From the NCBI RefSeq assembly GCF_007954425.1, contig NZ_CP042345.1, positions 1,982,001-2,046,000 on the forward strand: a DNA stretch of 64,000 bases, given 5' to 3'. A program made the position numbers and the translations under genes. The DNA is from Novosphingobium ginsenosidimutans (GTDB taxonomy: Bacteria; Pseudomonadota; Alphaproteobacteria; Sphingomonadales; Sphingomonadaceae). Below, piece by piece: positions 33,881 through 41,887 of the stretch (its first letter is position 1; the number at the start of each line of letters is the position of its first letter). The notes under the pieces are model-generated. The model was not told the origin of the DNA and ran no database searches. It saw only the letters and a list, made by a program, of their open reading frames with translations.

Positions 33881-34660
33881 ATGCAGTCGCATCGCAATCC
33901 AACAAGGCGCAATCGAAACATCGGCACAGCTAAGCAGGGACACGGCGAGGCCAACCAGCTTGTCATTCCCGATCAGCTGAATCGCCCATACTGGCTTAGT
34001 CGGGTGGGCGATTGCCGAGTAGAGGAACACACCATCGGTGGCTGGATGATCCGGTTTGTGATTGAGGCGAATGCTCTCGGCTGTGTCCATCCCTCCACGG
34101 TGCCCGACGTTTTGCGTGTCCTAGAAGCGTTGCCTCAAAGCGACTGGGCCGGGCTTCGGACGATCGTCTTTCGACAGCCTACGCGTAAGCAATTGATCCT
34201 GAGACCTGCTTGGGGGCGATTGCTCTACGACACCACTGTTGCAAAGGCCAATGGCGAGACACTTGCCGTTGGCCCGGTCATCTGTCTTGATGCGGTTCAA
34301 GTGGACAAAGTCATGGTTTGGAGCACGTCTTTGGATCCAGACCTAAGTCAAGAATTGGAAAGACTTCGCAGTGATGGTCACGATGTCCAGAGATCAGGTC
34401 GGAAATTTAGTATCTCGATTAACGCTGCCTCGGCGCGCAACACTCAGCTCTACCGGACACTTCTACATGAAATAGGCCATTGGTTTGACTGGCTGTCGAA
34501 GGTTGAAGAGCCATCTGCAAAAGGCGGTGATCGAGACGCCTTGGAGAGAGCCTATTTTGCCAGACCAAAGTCTGAGCGAGAGGCGTTTGCGCACCGGTAT
34601 GCAGACACGCAGAGGGCGATCCTTGAAACCCGCGGCATTATACCCTTCGACCAGTCTTAG
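33881..34660 (+). CDS. HEIGH-motif putative zinc metallopeptidase-like protein
   Basis: A 259-residue protein. The only clear motif is RTLLHEIGHWFDWLS near residue 200, an HExxH zinc-protease signature in a helix. LISINAASARNTQLYRTLLHEIGHWFD has the layout of small extracellular-type or SprT-like domains. A third metal ligand cannot be placed by eye. The N-terminal part has RPYWLSRVGDCRVEEHTIGGWMIRFVIEANALG. No signal peptide. It may be a protease or a toxin-type effector, but this is inference. It is followed by repeat copy C. Confidence 0.68.
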   Translation: MQSHRNPTRRNRNIGTAKQGHGEANQLVIPDQLNRPYWLSRVGDCRVEEHTIGGWMIRFVIEANALGCVHPSTVPDVLRVLEALPQSDWAGLRTIVFRQPTRKQLILRPAWGRLLYDTTVAKANGETLAVGPVICLDAVQVDKVMVWSTSLDPDLSQELERLRSDGHDVQRSGRKFSISINAASARNTQLYRTLLHEIGHWFDWLSKVEEPSAKGGDRDALERAYFARPKSEREAFAHRYADTQRAILETRGIIPFDQS

Positions 34661-34670
34661 AAGAGATTGA

Positions 34671-34735
34671 ATGTCCGCTTTCCCCAACATTGCAGGCGAT
34701 CGATCCGGTCCTGGAACGACGAGATTGCGGACGTT
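34671..34735 (+). repeat. CCCCAACATT repeat, copy C
   Basis: A 62-base element with terminal inverted GTCCGC (34673-34678) and GCGGAC (34727-34732). In between are CCCCAACATTGCAGGCG and CGACGAGATTGCGGAC. It begins 11 bases after the stop codon of the preceding gene. Confidence 0.7.
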
Positions 34736-34759
34736 TATGGCAAGTGATAAGAACTCGTT

Positions 34760-35077
34760 ATGGAAATCGCGACAGATGCGATGACGCTTGCGATAGGCTT
34801 CCCCTTCTGGGACTACTTGTTTGTCACGAGCGTAGCGTCAAAGTTTGTAAGTTTTGATTATAGGTATTGGCCCCTATCCCAAATTCGATGCTTCGCCATT
34901 GTGACGCTAGCAATAGGCGTGTCGATTAGCCTAGCTATCATGCACCCTCCTGAGACGGATGGTCGGTTGTGGATCATAGTTCCTGCTTGCTTAGGGCTTC
35001 TTGCCCACGGTTGCCTATCGGTAATCGATATCTTTCGACAGAAGTCGAAGGCAGACACTGAAAACGACGACAGATAG
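34760..35077 (+). CDS. small membrane protein, cassette gene
   Basis: A 105-residue protein with two to three hydrophobic segments (IGFPFWDYLFVTSVASKFV, FAIVTLAIGVSISLAIM, LWIIVPACLGLLAHGCLSVIDIF) and a charged C-terminus (RQKSKADTENDDR). No family is recognised. Its stop lies inside repeat copy D. Confidence 0.6.
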   Translation: MEIATDAMTLAIGFPFWDYLFVTSVASKFVSFDYRYWPLSQIRCFAIVTLAIGVSISLAIMHPPETDGRLWIIVPACLGLLAHGCLSVIDIFRQKSKADTENDDR

Positions 35078-35142
35078 CCCCAACATTGCAGCCTATTGAG
35101 CCCGTTAAGGCAGGGTGACATTGCGGGCGGCGGCAATCCGGC
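35073..35142 (+). repeat. CCCCAACATT repeat, copy D
   Basis: ATAGCCCCAACATTGCAG starts at 35073, overlapping the stop of the preceding gene, and the right arm GACATTGCGGGCGG ends near 35131. Spacing between the arms is about 40 bases. Confidence 0.62.
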
Positions 35143-35155
35143 ATAATTTGTCGTA

Positions 35156-35644
35156 GTGTTTTATGACAAGGACGACGATTCCGGGTTTTGGTGGCTGTTT
35201 GTGGCCATGCCCCTTGCATTAATTGGAGCGTTCACGTTCCGCGTGCTAAATCCGCCAAAGCAGCCCCCACCGCCCAATAAGGCAGTCGTTTTTGGCTGCT
35301 ACACGGCAGAGAGCGGCCCGCCAATATTGATAGACTCCGCGGGAGTTCATATCATGCAGCCCGGCCTACCGACTGTTCCGTTTGACCTAGTTAAATATAA
35401 AACGGGATACGCCGTGACTCTAGATCAGTCGATAACCTTTAGGCGCACTAGGACAGGACTTGCTTACTCAATTGGCCGCTCCGCTGGCGGCACGAATTGG
35501 AACTTTTTCCACGAAGTCGATGGGCAGCGGTATGGAGTGATCGACGAGATCGGCTTGAACGCGTTTACGACCCTCGGGCACGACTGGACTATCGCAAGCT
35601 ACTTCCGGTCTTCAGATGCTGCTTGCTCTACGAGAGCTAGCTGA
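35156..35644 (+). CDS. small membrane-anchored protein, cassette gene
   Basis: A 162-residue protein, start GTG 35156. One membrane helix near the N-terminus (FWWLFVAMPLALIGAFTFRV) and a mainly beta-rich C-terminal domain (AVVFGCYTAESGPPILIDSAGVHIM, YAVTLDQSITFRRTRTGLAYSIG, NFFHEVDGQRYGVIDEIGLNAFT). No family is recognised. The stop TGA touches repeat copy E. Confidence 0.62.
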   Translation: MFYDKDDDSGFWWLFVAMPLALIGAFTFRVLNPPKQPPPPNKAVVFGCYTAESGPPILIDSAGVHIMQPGLPTVPFDLVKYKTGYAVTLDQSITFRRTRTGLAYSIGRSAGGTNWNFFHEVDGQRYGVIDEIGLNAFTTLGHDWTIASYFRSSDAACSTRAS

Positions 35645-35707
35645 TGTCCGCTTACCCCAACATTGTAGGCGATGGTGCCGGTCCTGGATCGACGACATTG
35701 CGGACCT
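35643..35707 (+). repeat. CCCCAACATT repeat, copy E
   Basis: GTCCGC (35646-35651) and GCGGAC (35700-35705) bracket CCCCAACATTGTAGGCG and CGACGACATTGCGG. It directly follows the stop codon. Confidence 0.7.
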
Positions 35708-35729
35708 TAGTGCTTGCCGCCATACTAAC

Positions 35730-36032
35730 ATGGTGAGGCCACGATTCCTTCCTCTGATTGCTGGCTTGCTGTCGCTGTTCGGCTGCAAAGACCCTTACGG
35801 ACCGTTCATAACGACGTCTGGAAATCTTACGCAGGAGCAAGTTGACGCAATTGTCGAAGAGTGCGGTGGTAATATGGGCATGGCAGTCGTCGAAAATGGC
35901 TCTCTAACCATCAATCAAGCGTCCGATGTCGAGGTAACAGCCTGCGTCCTAAAAGCCTTGCAGGCTACCGGCCAAACCACCCTTTCAAGCGTACGCAACC
36001 AAATGTACGAAATGCCGAAGCCTGAACGCTAA
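35730..36032 (+). CDS. small putative lipoprotein, cassette gene
   Basis: A 100-residue protein starting at ATG 35730 with a lipobox (FLPLIAGLLSLFGCKD, cysteine near residue 19). The mature part (QEQVDAIVEECGGNMGMAVVENGSLTINQASDVEVTACVLKALQATGQTTLSSVRNQMYEM) is small and mixed alpha/beta. No family is recognised. It is followed by repeat copy F. Confidence 0.65.
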   Translation: MVRPRFLPLIAGLLSLFGCKDPYGPFITTSGNLTQEQVDAIVEECGGNMGMAVVENGSLTINQASDVEVTACVLKALQATGQTTLSSVRNQMYEMPKPER

Positions 36033-36075
36033 GCGTCCGCTAACCCCAACATTGCAGGCGATGGTGCCGGGAAAG
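36033..36075 (+). repeat. CCCCAACATT repeat, copy F (right end missing)
   Basis: GTCCGC (36035-36040) is followed by TAACCCCAACATTGCAGGCGATGGTGCCGG, almost identical to copy E, but the right arm GCGGAC is not found before the integrase gene. Confidence 0.65.
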
Positions 36076-36107
36076 ATTCATTCTTCATAGCAGACTCCAG
36101 GGCGGTG

Positions 36108-37394
36108 TTACCCATTGACCTTGCGAATGGACGCGATGTTGGCGCGATCCGCAGCCGCACTGCCACAGTATGATGCCCAGGCCTCCATGAGCTTGCGCCG
36201 CTTGTCGAACAGATCGCCGCGACGGTATGCAGCCTCAGCCTTGTTTCCGATCACATGGGCCAGCGCCATTTCGCAGACCTCGTGGGCGAAGCCGGTTGTT
36301 TCGGCAGACCAGTCGCGGAACGCAGACCGGAAGCCATGAACCGTCTCTTTGCGGTCCAGCCGCCGCATCAGCATCCCCATTGCCATGCTGGAGAGGCCGC
36401 CGCCCTTGGTGCCGGGAAAGACAGGTGCGCTCGCGATGCCCTTGGTATTGAGCGGCTGGACCGCCTTTAAGATAGCGACGGCACGAGGGGACAACGGGAC
36501 GCGATGCTCCTTGTTGGCCTTCATGCGGGCAGCGGGAACCGTCCAGATAGCGGCCTCCAGATCGATTTCGCCCCAGGTTGCCCCAAGCACCTCCCCAGAG
36601 CGGGCCGCAGTCAGGATGGTGAATTCCAGCGCCCTCGCTGCCAGCGCCTCGCGCCCTGCCAGATCAGCCATGAATGTCGGCAGTTCGGCATAGGGCATTG
36701 CGGCATGATGCCCGGTGCGATCCAGTTTGCGGTTGCGCTCTGCCTTTGCCTTCGCCGGTTCAGGAAAGAGGCTTTTCAGGTGCCCGCGCCAGCGCGCCGG
36801 GTTCTCGCCAGATCGCAGGCCTTGCACACGCGCCGCGTCCAGTATGTTCTCGATGCGCCCGCGAACGCGGCTGGCAGTCTCGGGCTTCACGGTCCAGATC
36901 GGTTGCAGCACTTTCAGGACGTGCGTCGTCTCAATTTCCGAGACCGGCAGATCGCCAAAGTGCGGATAGACATAGGCCTCCAAGGTGGCGCGCCATTGGG
37001 CGCGGTGCTTGTCGTTCTTCCAGCCATTCTCCTGCAGATCGATGTAAGCCGCTGCCACCTCCCGAAATGTCCGCTTGGCCTTGCCCGCCGCTTCGATCGC
37101 CGCCGCCGCCTTCCGGGCCTTGCTGCGCTTGCCTTCGATCGGCTCGCCCTTGCTGGCCTGCGCAGCCAGTTCGCGCGCCATTTCCCGCGCTGCCGCCAGT
37201 GACAGCGCATTCGGCCCAGCCGCAGGGCCGAGCCCAACATCCCGAGCCTTGCCCCCAACCAGTGAACGGAACAGCCAGGACCGAGCCCCGCCCTGCTGGA
37301 CGCGCAGATAGAGTCCGCCGCCATCAGCATGCCGGCCTGCACCCGCAGCCTTCACGGCCATCGGCGTCAATGCGTTGTGAACCTTGCGTGGCAT
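36108..37394 (-). CDS. tyrosine integrase (DUF4102-containing) of the island
   Basis: A 428-residue tyrosine recombinase, start ATG 37394 with AAGGGA upstream. An N-terminal DUF4102 arm-binding domain (ALTPMAVKAAGAGRHADGGGLYLRVQQGGARSWLFRSLVGGKARDVGLG), a core-binding domain (FREVAAAYIDLQENGWKNDKHRAQWRATLEAYVYP) and a catalytic domain with Arg in LTAARSGEVLGATWGEI, HGFRSAFRDW and a late ALAHVIGNKAEAAYRRGDLFDKRR with the Tyr nucleophile. It sits 160 bases from the attachment repeat at 37557, as expected for tRNA-targeting integrases. Confidence 0.93.
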   Translation of the reverse strand: MPRKVHNALTPMAVKAAGAGRHADGGGLYLRVQQGGARSWLFRSLVGGKARDVGLGPAAGPNALSLAAAREMARELAAQASKGEPIEGKRSKARKAAAAIEAAGKAKRTFREVAAAYIDLQENGWKNDKHRAQWRATLEAYVYPHFGDLPVSEIETTHVLKVLQPIWTVKPETASRVRGRIENILDAARVQGLRSGENPARWRGHLKSLFPEPAKAKAERNRKLDRTGHHAAMPYAELPTFMADLAGREALAARALEFTILTAARSGEVLGATWGEIDLEAAIWTVPAARMKANKEHRVPLSPRAVAILKAVQPLNTKGIASAPVFPGTKGGGLSSMAMGMLMRRLDRKETVHGFRSAFRDWSAETTGFAHEVCEMALAHVIGNKAEAAYRRGDLFDKRRKLMEAWASYCGSAAADRANIASIRKVNG

Positions 37395-37556
37395 GGTAGT
37401 CCCTTTGCCCACTTCCCTGCCCACGATAATATAGTGATTGCCCATGAACGCAAGCGGCGGACAGTGAACAGGTGGCGGCAGACCCGCCTATCGGATCACG
37501 ATATTTCAGGGATTTTTCTAGCCCCTGCGTTCCTGCGTGAAACCCTGTTTGGCGGA

Positions 37557-37571
37557 CACCCTCTCCGCCAG
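37557..37571 (+). repeat. attachment site, integrase-side copy
   Basis: CACCCTCTCCGCCAG, identical to the 3' end of tRNA-Ser(CGA) at 23072-23086 and in the same orientation. It marks the right border of the island. Confidence 0.85.
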
Positions 37572-37749
37572 ATAGTCTGTCTCTGTCGACTCTTGCCGCA
37601 AGCGGACCGTCAATTCCCGGCGTTTCGGCGCGTCTCAGGCGACCCAACGGTACCAGGAGGATCCCAGCGGCTGGCGTTCATGCCCTTTTTGAGCTGTCAT
37701 TCTCTGCGCCCATTGACTGCAGTACGGTTTGCTAAACGGGCCCTCCAAG

Positions 37750-37885
37750 TTTCCCGTTGCACGGGAATTTTAACGGGAAATGTGCCTCTAATGAGCGGTG
37801 AAAGGCCCCCGGGGTCGACACAACCATTTGGCCCGACACGTCTTTACGGCAATTTCCCGCGGCCACTTGACGGGAATTTTTACCG
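37750..37885. repeat. clustered CGGGAA inverted and direct repeats
   Basis: Two units: TTTCCCGTTGCACGGGAATT with a following ACGGGAAAT (37750-37781), and AATTTCCCG (37851-37859) with ACGGGAATTTTTACCGG (37870-37886). Both carry an inverted TTTCCCG before a direct CGGGAATTTT. No gene overlaps them. Such clusters usually bind a recombinase or replication protein. The surrounding stretch 37572-38146 holds no coding frame I can support; its part around 37940-37985 is very AT-rich. Confidence 0.6.
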
Positions 37886-38146
37886 GTTTCGTGACAGTGC
37901 TTTGGTCCAGGATGGAAGCCGGGTCGCCAAGCCTTCGTCAAGTTTTATAATTTTAATCAATAACATATTGCATATCCTCTAGGCAAGATGCTATCGCTGT
38001 ATTGCGCCGTTCAAGGCCCGGCGCCCTGAGCAGCAGACCTATCGTTCCTTTGTGAGCGCAGCAGCACGGACCCGCACTTTCATCGTTCCCGATGAGCGTG
38101 CCGTTTCCCCTGCCTGCCGTCTTAGGGCCAGGAACGAGGCTGCATC

Positions 38147-39655
38147 ATGCACTCCAACAAAATCGCCATCCGGCGCCGCACTCGCGGCGCTGCTTTGACT
38201 TCGTCATCGACGCCGGTCGTTCACAAAGTTCTCGAAGGATCCGAGCACCGTCCCGTGCTCTCGGTCGAATATCTTGCCATTGGTCAGCTGCGCGAGCCCA
38301 CCCGAAAGTTGCGTCGATACAGCAAGCGCCACCTCCACGGTCTGAAGGCTTCGCTCACCGAGTTCGGCATGGTCCGCCCGGTCCTTGTCGATCGGGACAA
38401 TACCATCATCGCCGGCGTGGCGATCTGGCGCGCTGCAAAGGAACTCAAGTTCAAGACGATCCCCTTAATCCGGCTCGAGAACCTCTCGCCCGAACAGATC
38501 CGGCTTTATCGGATTGCCGACAACAAGCTGCAGATGGGCGAGTTCGTCGCGGAAGAGCTCCGGCTCGAATTTATCGAACTGACCGATACTTCGATCGACC
38601 TGAAGATCAATGTGGACCTCGAAGTCACCGGGTTTTCGTCGAAGGAAGTTGACGATGTCACCCTGCGTGTTCCCCAGGTCGCTGCCGACGGCGGGGGCGT
38701 GGACGGCGTCGAGGACGAAGATCTCGAGCCTAAGGGTTCGCCCGTTACCCGCCCTGGCGACATTTGGGTGATCGACGGCGTTCACAAGGTCATCTGTGGC
38801 AACTCGCTCGAGCGGGAGACCTATGCGGCGCTGATGGGTGAAGAACTTGCCCAGATGGTGGTTGGGGATGGCCCCTACAATGTTGCGATCAAGGGCAATG
38901 TCAGCAGCCGCAAGGACGCGAAGGAGTTCGCCTTTGCCAGCGGCGAACAGTCGTGTGAGGAGTTCATTGCCTTCCAGCGCCAGGCCTTCCGGTTGATGGC
39001 GGACTACAGCATCGACGGGTCGATCCACTACGCGTTCATCAGCTGGCACTTCGCCTGCGAGCTGCTCGCCGCCGGGAGGGCTGAGTACGACGAGCTCAAG
39101 AACATCCTGATCTGGATGAAAACGAACGCCTCCCGGGGGTTCTATCGTAGTCAGCACGAGATGATCGCTGTGTTCAAATCGGGCACAGCGCCGCACATTT
39201 GCACGTTCGGGATCGAGGAGGGCGCCCGGTGGCGTTCGAACGTCATTGTCCAGGCCGGCTGCAACAGCTTCGGGCCTACCCGCGACGAGGATCTGGCGGA
39301 TCACGTTACGGTGAAGCCCGTGAGCCTGTTCGCCGACCTGATGCGGGATTGTTCGCGCCGCGGCGGGATCGTGCTCGACCCCTGGGGCGGGAGCGGCGTC
39401 ACTGTACTGGCGGCGCACTGGACGGGGCGGCGTGCCCGCTTGATCGAGATCGATCCCGGCTACGTCGACGTGACCATTCACCGCGCGGCGAAGCGCTTCG
39501 GGCTCGAGGCGGTGCTTGCAGCCACTGGCCAGAGCTTCGCTGAGGTTGCGGCCGAACGTCTTGGTCACGGGTCCGCGCGCGGTAATGACGCGCTCGGCAA
39601 CGGTCACTTGGATGCCGAAGCCGACCTCGCGCATGAGGAGGATGGCGATGACTGA
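38147..39655 (+). CDS. ParB-domain DNA methyltransferase with altered catalytic motif
   Basis: A 502-residue fusion. The N-terminal ParB/Srx-like domain (VEYLAIGQLREPTRKLRRYSKRHLHGLKASLTEFGMVRPVLVDRDNTIIAGVAIWRAAKEL) is followed by a beta-class N6/N4 methyltransferase. Motif IV, normally DPPY, reads MVVGDGPYNVAIKG here (DGPY), and motif I is VLDPWGGSGVTVLAAHW, followed by RLIEIDPGYVD. The core fold is otherwise complete. The Pro-to-Gly change may reduce or change activity. It is coupled to the next gene (ATGACTGA overlap). Confidence 0.87.
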   Translation: MHSNKIAIRRRTRGAALTSSSTPVVHKVLEGSEHRPVLSVEYLAIGQLREPTRKLRRYSKRHLHGLKASLTEFGMVRPVLVDRDNTIIAGVAIWRAAKELKFKTIPLIRLENLSPEQIRLYRIADNKLQMGEFVAEELRLEFIELTDTSIDLKINVDLEVTGFSSKEVDDVTLRVPQVAADGGGVDGVEDEDLEPKGSPVTRPGDIWVIDGVHKVICGNSLERETYAALMGEELAQMVVGDGPYNVAIKGNVSSRKDAKEFAFASGEQSCEEFIAFQRQAFRLMADYSIDGSIHYAFISWHFACELLAAGRAEYDELKNILIWMKTNASRGFYRSQHEMIAVFKSGTAPHICTFGIEEGARWRSNVIVQAGCNSFGPTRDEDLADHVTVKPVSLFADLMRDCSRRGGIVLDPWGGSGVTVLAAHWTGRRARLIEIDPGYVDVTIHRAAKRFGLEAVLAATGQSFAEVAAERLGHGSARGNDALGNGHLDAEADLAHEEDGDD

Positions 39656-40103
39656 GCGCAAGCGTCCCAAGCGCGGCAGTGCGGATTACGAAGTGGGCTA
39701 TGCCAAGCCGCCCGTCGCAACCCGGTTCAAGAAGGGACAGCCTCGTCCCCCACGCAAGCCCAAGGCTGAGCAGGCTCCGCGCGCCTTCCAGGACTTTCTT
39801 GCGGAAGAGCTCAACGAACCGATGCGGATCATCGAGAATGGCGTCGAGCAAGTCGTCCCCAAGGGCAAGGCATTGGCGAAAGCTTCGATCAAGGGGGCGA
39901 TGGATGACAGGGATCCTCGCCGGCTCAAGGGGTTCCTGGCGCCATCCGCGCCCAAGGAGGAATTTGACTTCAGCGAGACCGATATCACGATCGTCGCGCG
40001 GGCCCTGGCGCAGATCCTCAAACAGCAGTCAAAGCCCGCTTCCCCCCGCGAAGAGGAGACCGATACAGGCGCTGACGAAGTCGATGGTGAGGCACCGCAA
40101 TGA
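39648..40103 (+). CDS. DUF5681 family protein
   Basis: A 151-residue protein starting at ATG 39648 behind GAGGAGG. The N-terminal YEVGYAKPPVATRFKKGQPRPPRKPKA is the DUF5681 signature (VGYxxPPxxTRFKxGxxG). The rest is charged and helical. These proteins are found next to phage terminase genes and may act like a small terminase or DNA-binding subunit, which is inference. It overlaps both neighbours by 4-8 bases. Confidence 0.82.
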   Translation: MTERKRPKRGSADYEVGYAKPPVATRFKKGQPRPPRKPKAEQAPRAFQDFLAEELNEPMRIIENGVEQVVPKGKALAKASIKGAMDDRDPRRLKGFLAPSAPKEEFDFSETDITIVARALAQILKQQSKPASPREEETDTGADEVDGEAPQ

Positions 40104-41560
40104 GGCACATGCGTCAGATGTATGCCGCACTGCTGCGGTTGCACTTCCTGAGCTTTGTGGCGAAATGCATCGAGACCATCGATCCGGCCGCAACCTATGT
40201 CGAGAACTGGCACATTCTGGTTCTGGCAACGAGACTGGAGCGAGTGCAGCGCGGGGAATGCCGGCGGCTGATGATCAATCTGCCGCCGCGCTCCTTGAAG
40301 ACCCACATCGTCAGCGTCGCCTTTTGTGCCTGGGTCCTCGGGCACGACCCGACCAAGCGGATCATCTGCGTCACCTACAGCAACGAGGTCGCCAAGACCC
40401 AGGCCAAGCTGTTCAACAAGATCATGCGCAGCAAGTGGAATCAGGAGGCGTTCCCGGAGTGCCGGCCGGAGCGGCCCAACAAGCTGATGGATTGGTACAC
40501 GACTAAAGGCGGGAACCGGCTAGCGACCTCGATCCAGGGCAGCATCCTTTCGCGCGGGGCCGACATCATCATCCTCGACGATCCCAACAAAGGCCAGGAG
40601 ATTCACTCCAAGGTAAGCCGCGACAAGGTCACCGCAGTGTATGATCAGGTCATTTCGACACGCCTCAACGAACCCAAGAAGGGCGCGATCATCTGCTGCA
40701 TGCAGCGGCTTCATCCTGGCGATCTTGCTGGGCACCTGCTTGCACTGGAACCCTGGGACGAAGTGATCATGCCGGCAATCGCCACGGAGCACGAGGTTTG
40801 GGACCTCGGCAATGGCGAGACCATGGTGCGCGAGCCTGGTGACCTGCTGCAGGAGTTCCATATTGGTCAGGCCGAGCTTGATCTGAAGCGCCGCAACATG
40901 GGGATGCTCGCGTTCGAAGCGCAGTACCAGCAGCACCCGGTTCCGTCTGAGGGCGGCGTGGTCAAGCGCCGCTGGCTCCAATACTATGAGCAAGTCCCCG
41001 ATCCACTCGAATTTACCCTGGTCAGCTGGGATACCGCCTCGACCCTGGCCGAGAATGCCGACTGGTCTGTCGGCACAGTCTGGGGAGTGCACCAAGCCAA
41101 GTTCTATTTGCTCGAGGTCATTCGCGACCGCCTGGAGACCCCGGACCTGCGCCGCGAGATCGAAGCAACGCATCGCCGTCATCGGGCCGACGTCACGATT
41201 ATCGAAGATGACGGCATCGGCCGCGCCATCGTCCAGGACCTCCGGCGCACTTCGGGGGCCTGCCGGCCGATCGCGATCAAGCCGCGCTATGAGAAGCTGG
41301 CGCGAATGGAGGCGCGCGCAGTGATGTTCGAGACCGGGCTGGTATTCGTTCCGCAGGCAGCACCATGGCTTGGACCCTTCCTTGAGGAGCTTCTTTCGTT
41401 CCCCAACTCGGTCAAAGACGATCAAGTAGACAGCACAAGCCAAGCACTGGATTACCTGCAGGCACGTTTTGCTGCATCGCTGCGGACGCGGCCGAGTGGC
41501 AGCAAGCGCCCGAAAGGCGATCGGCGCCCGCCCGGCGCTCCGATCCGTCGCGCACGGTAG
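40100..41560 (+). CDS. phage terminase large subunit
   Basis: A 486-residue TerL-like ATPase-nuclease. ATPase: Walker-A-like LPPRSLKTHIVS, Walker B IIILDDPNKG and a coupling segment IICCMQRLHPGDLAGHLL. Nuclease: VSWDTAST (first Asp), TIIEDDGIGRAIVQDL (Glu-Asp-Asp) and KDDQVDSTSQALDYLQ (late Asp pair). It packages DNA in phages. No portal, capsid or tail gene follows, so it is a remnant or a domesticated module. Confidence 0.9.
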   Translation: MRHMRQMYAALLRLHFLSFVAKCIETIDPAATYVENWHILVLATRLERVQRGECRRLMINLPPRSLKTHIVSVAFCAWVLGHDPTKRIICVTYSNEVAKTQAKLFNKIMRSKWNQEAFPECRPERPNKLMDWYTTKGGNRLATSIQGSILSRGADIIILDDPNKGQEIHSKVSRDKVTAVYDQVISTRLNEPKKGAIICCMQRLHPGDLAGHLLALEPWDEVIMPAIATEHEVWDLGNGETMVREPGDLLQEFHIGQAELDLKRRNMGMLAFEAQYQQHPVPSEGGVVKRRWLQYYEQVPDPLEFTLVSWDTASTLAENADWSVGTVWGVHQAKFYLLEVIRDRLETPDLRREIEATHRRHRADVTIIEDDGIGRAIVQDLRRTSGACRPIAIKPRYEKLARMEARAVMFETGLVFVPQAAPWLGPFLEELLSFPNSVKDDQVDSTSQALDYLQARFAASLRTRPSGSKRPKGDRRPPGAPIRRAR

Positions 41561-41858
41561 TGCTGCTAATCTCCCAAGTCGCAGGCCGCTTGCGCCAACA
41601 GAGCGGACATTCAGTGATCCACCTCACCTCGCCAAAAGCTGTCATTTGTTCAGAGGGCACGTACGGGCTTGATCAGGAGGATGTGGCCCGCAATTCGCTC
41701 AGTTAGGTAAATCTTCTGCACCAAGCGCCGTAGCCTCCCAGTCTGCCCGCAGCCTGTCCCTGCCGTCTCCTTCCCTGACAGCAGGGGCCTTTCTTTGGAA
41801 CAGTAGGCGAGCACCGGGCGCTTTTTCGTTGGCCCGACGCCGTATTTTTTCCTGTCTG
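41561..41858. other. gene-less stretch before the ECF-regulated genes
   Basis: No credible coding frame. A GCGGACATTC segment near 41602 resembles an arm of the GTCCGC/GCGGAC elements seen elsewhere. Toward the end are T-rich patches (CGCTTTTTCG, CCGTATTTTTTCC) that precede the promoter. Nothing else recognised. Confidence 0.5.
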
Positions 41859-41887
41859 TGCATCCGGTGAGCGACTGTCTGCGTATC
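41859..41887 (+). promoter_or_regulatory. candidate ECF sigma promoter
   Basis: TGCATCC (41859-41865), 16 bases, CGTATC (41882-41887). The same arrangement, TGCATCC-N16-CGTAGC, precedes the fasciclin gene. CGTATC-type -10 elements are usual for ECF sigma factors, and an ECF gene lies in this cluster. It is 35 bases upstream of the DUF3034 start. Confidence 0.55.

Larger units (their letters stand above)
23087..37571. mobile_element. integrative genomic island at tRNA-Ser(CGA)
   Basis: About 14.5 kb lies between two copies of CACCCTCTCCGCCAG: the tRNA 3' end (23072-23086) and 37557-37571. A tyrosine integrase of the DUF4102 type sits just inside the second copy, as expected for tRNA-targeting islands. 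Inside are a minus-strand replication-type gene block, an IS110-family IS and many short genes of lower GC content. No conjugation or capsid genes are present, so it would need a helper for transfer. Confidence 0.85.

Noticed and set aside
32682..36075. Classical integron cassette array
   Set aside because: No integron integrase is in the window and the repeats lack paired RYYYAAC/GTTRRRY core sites. Kept only as a cassette-like arrangement.
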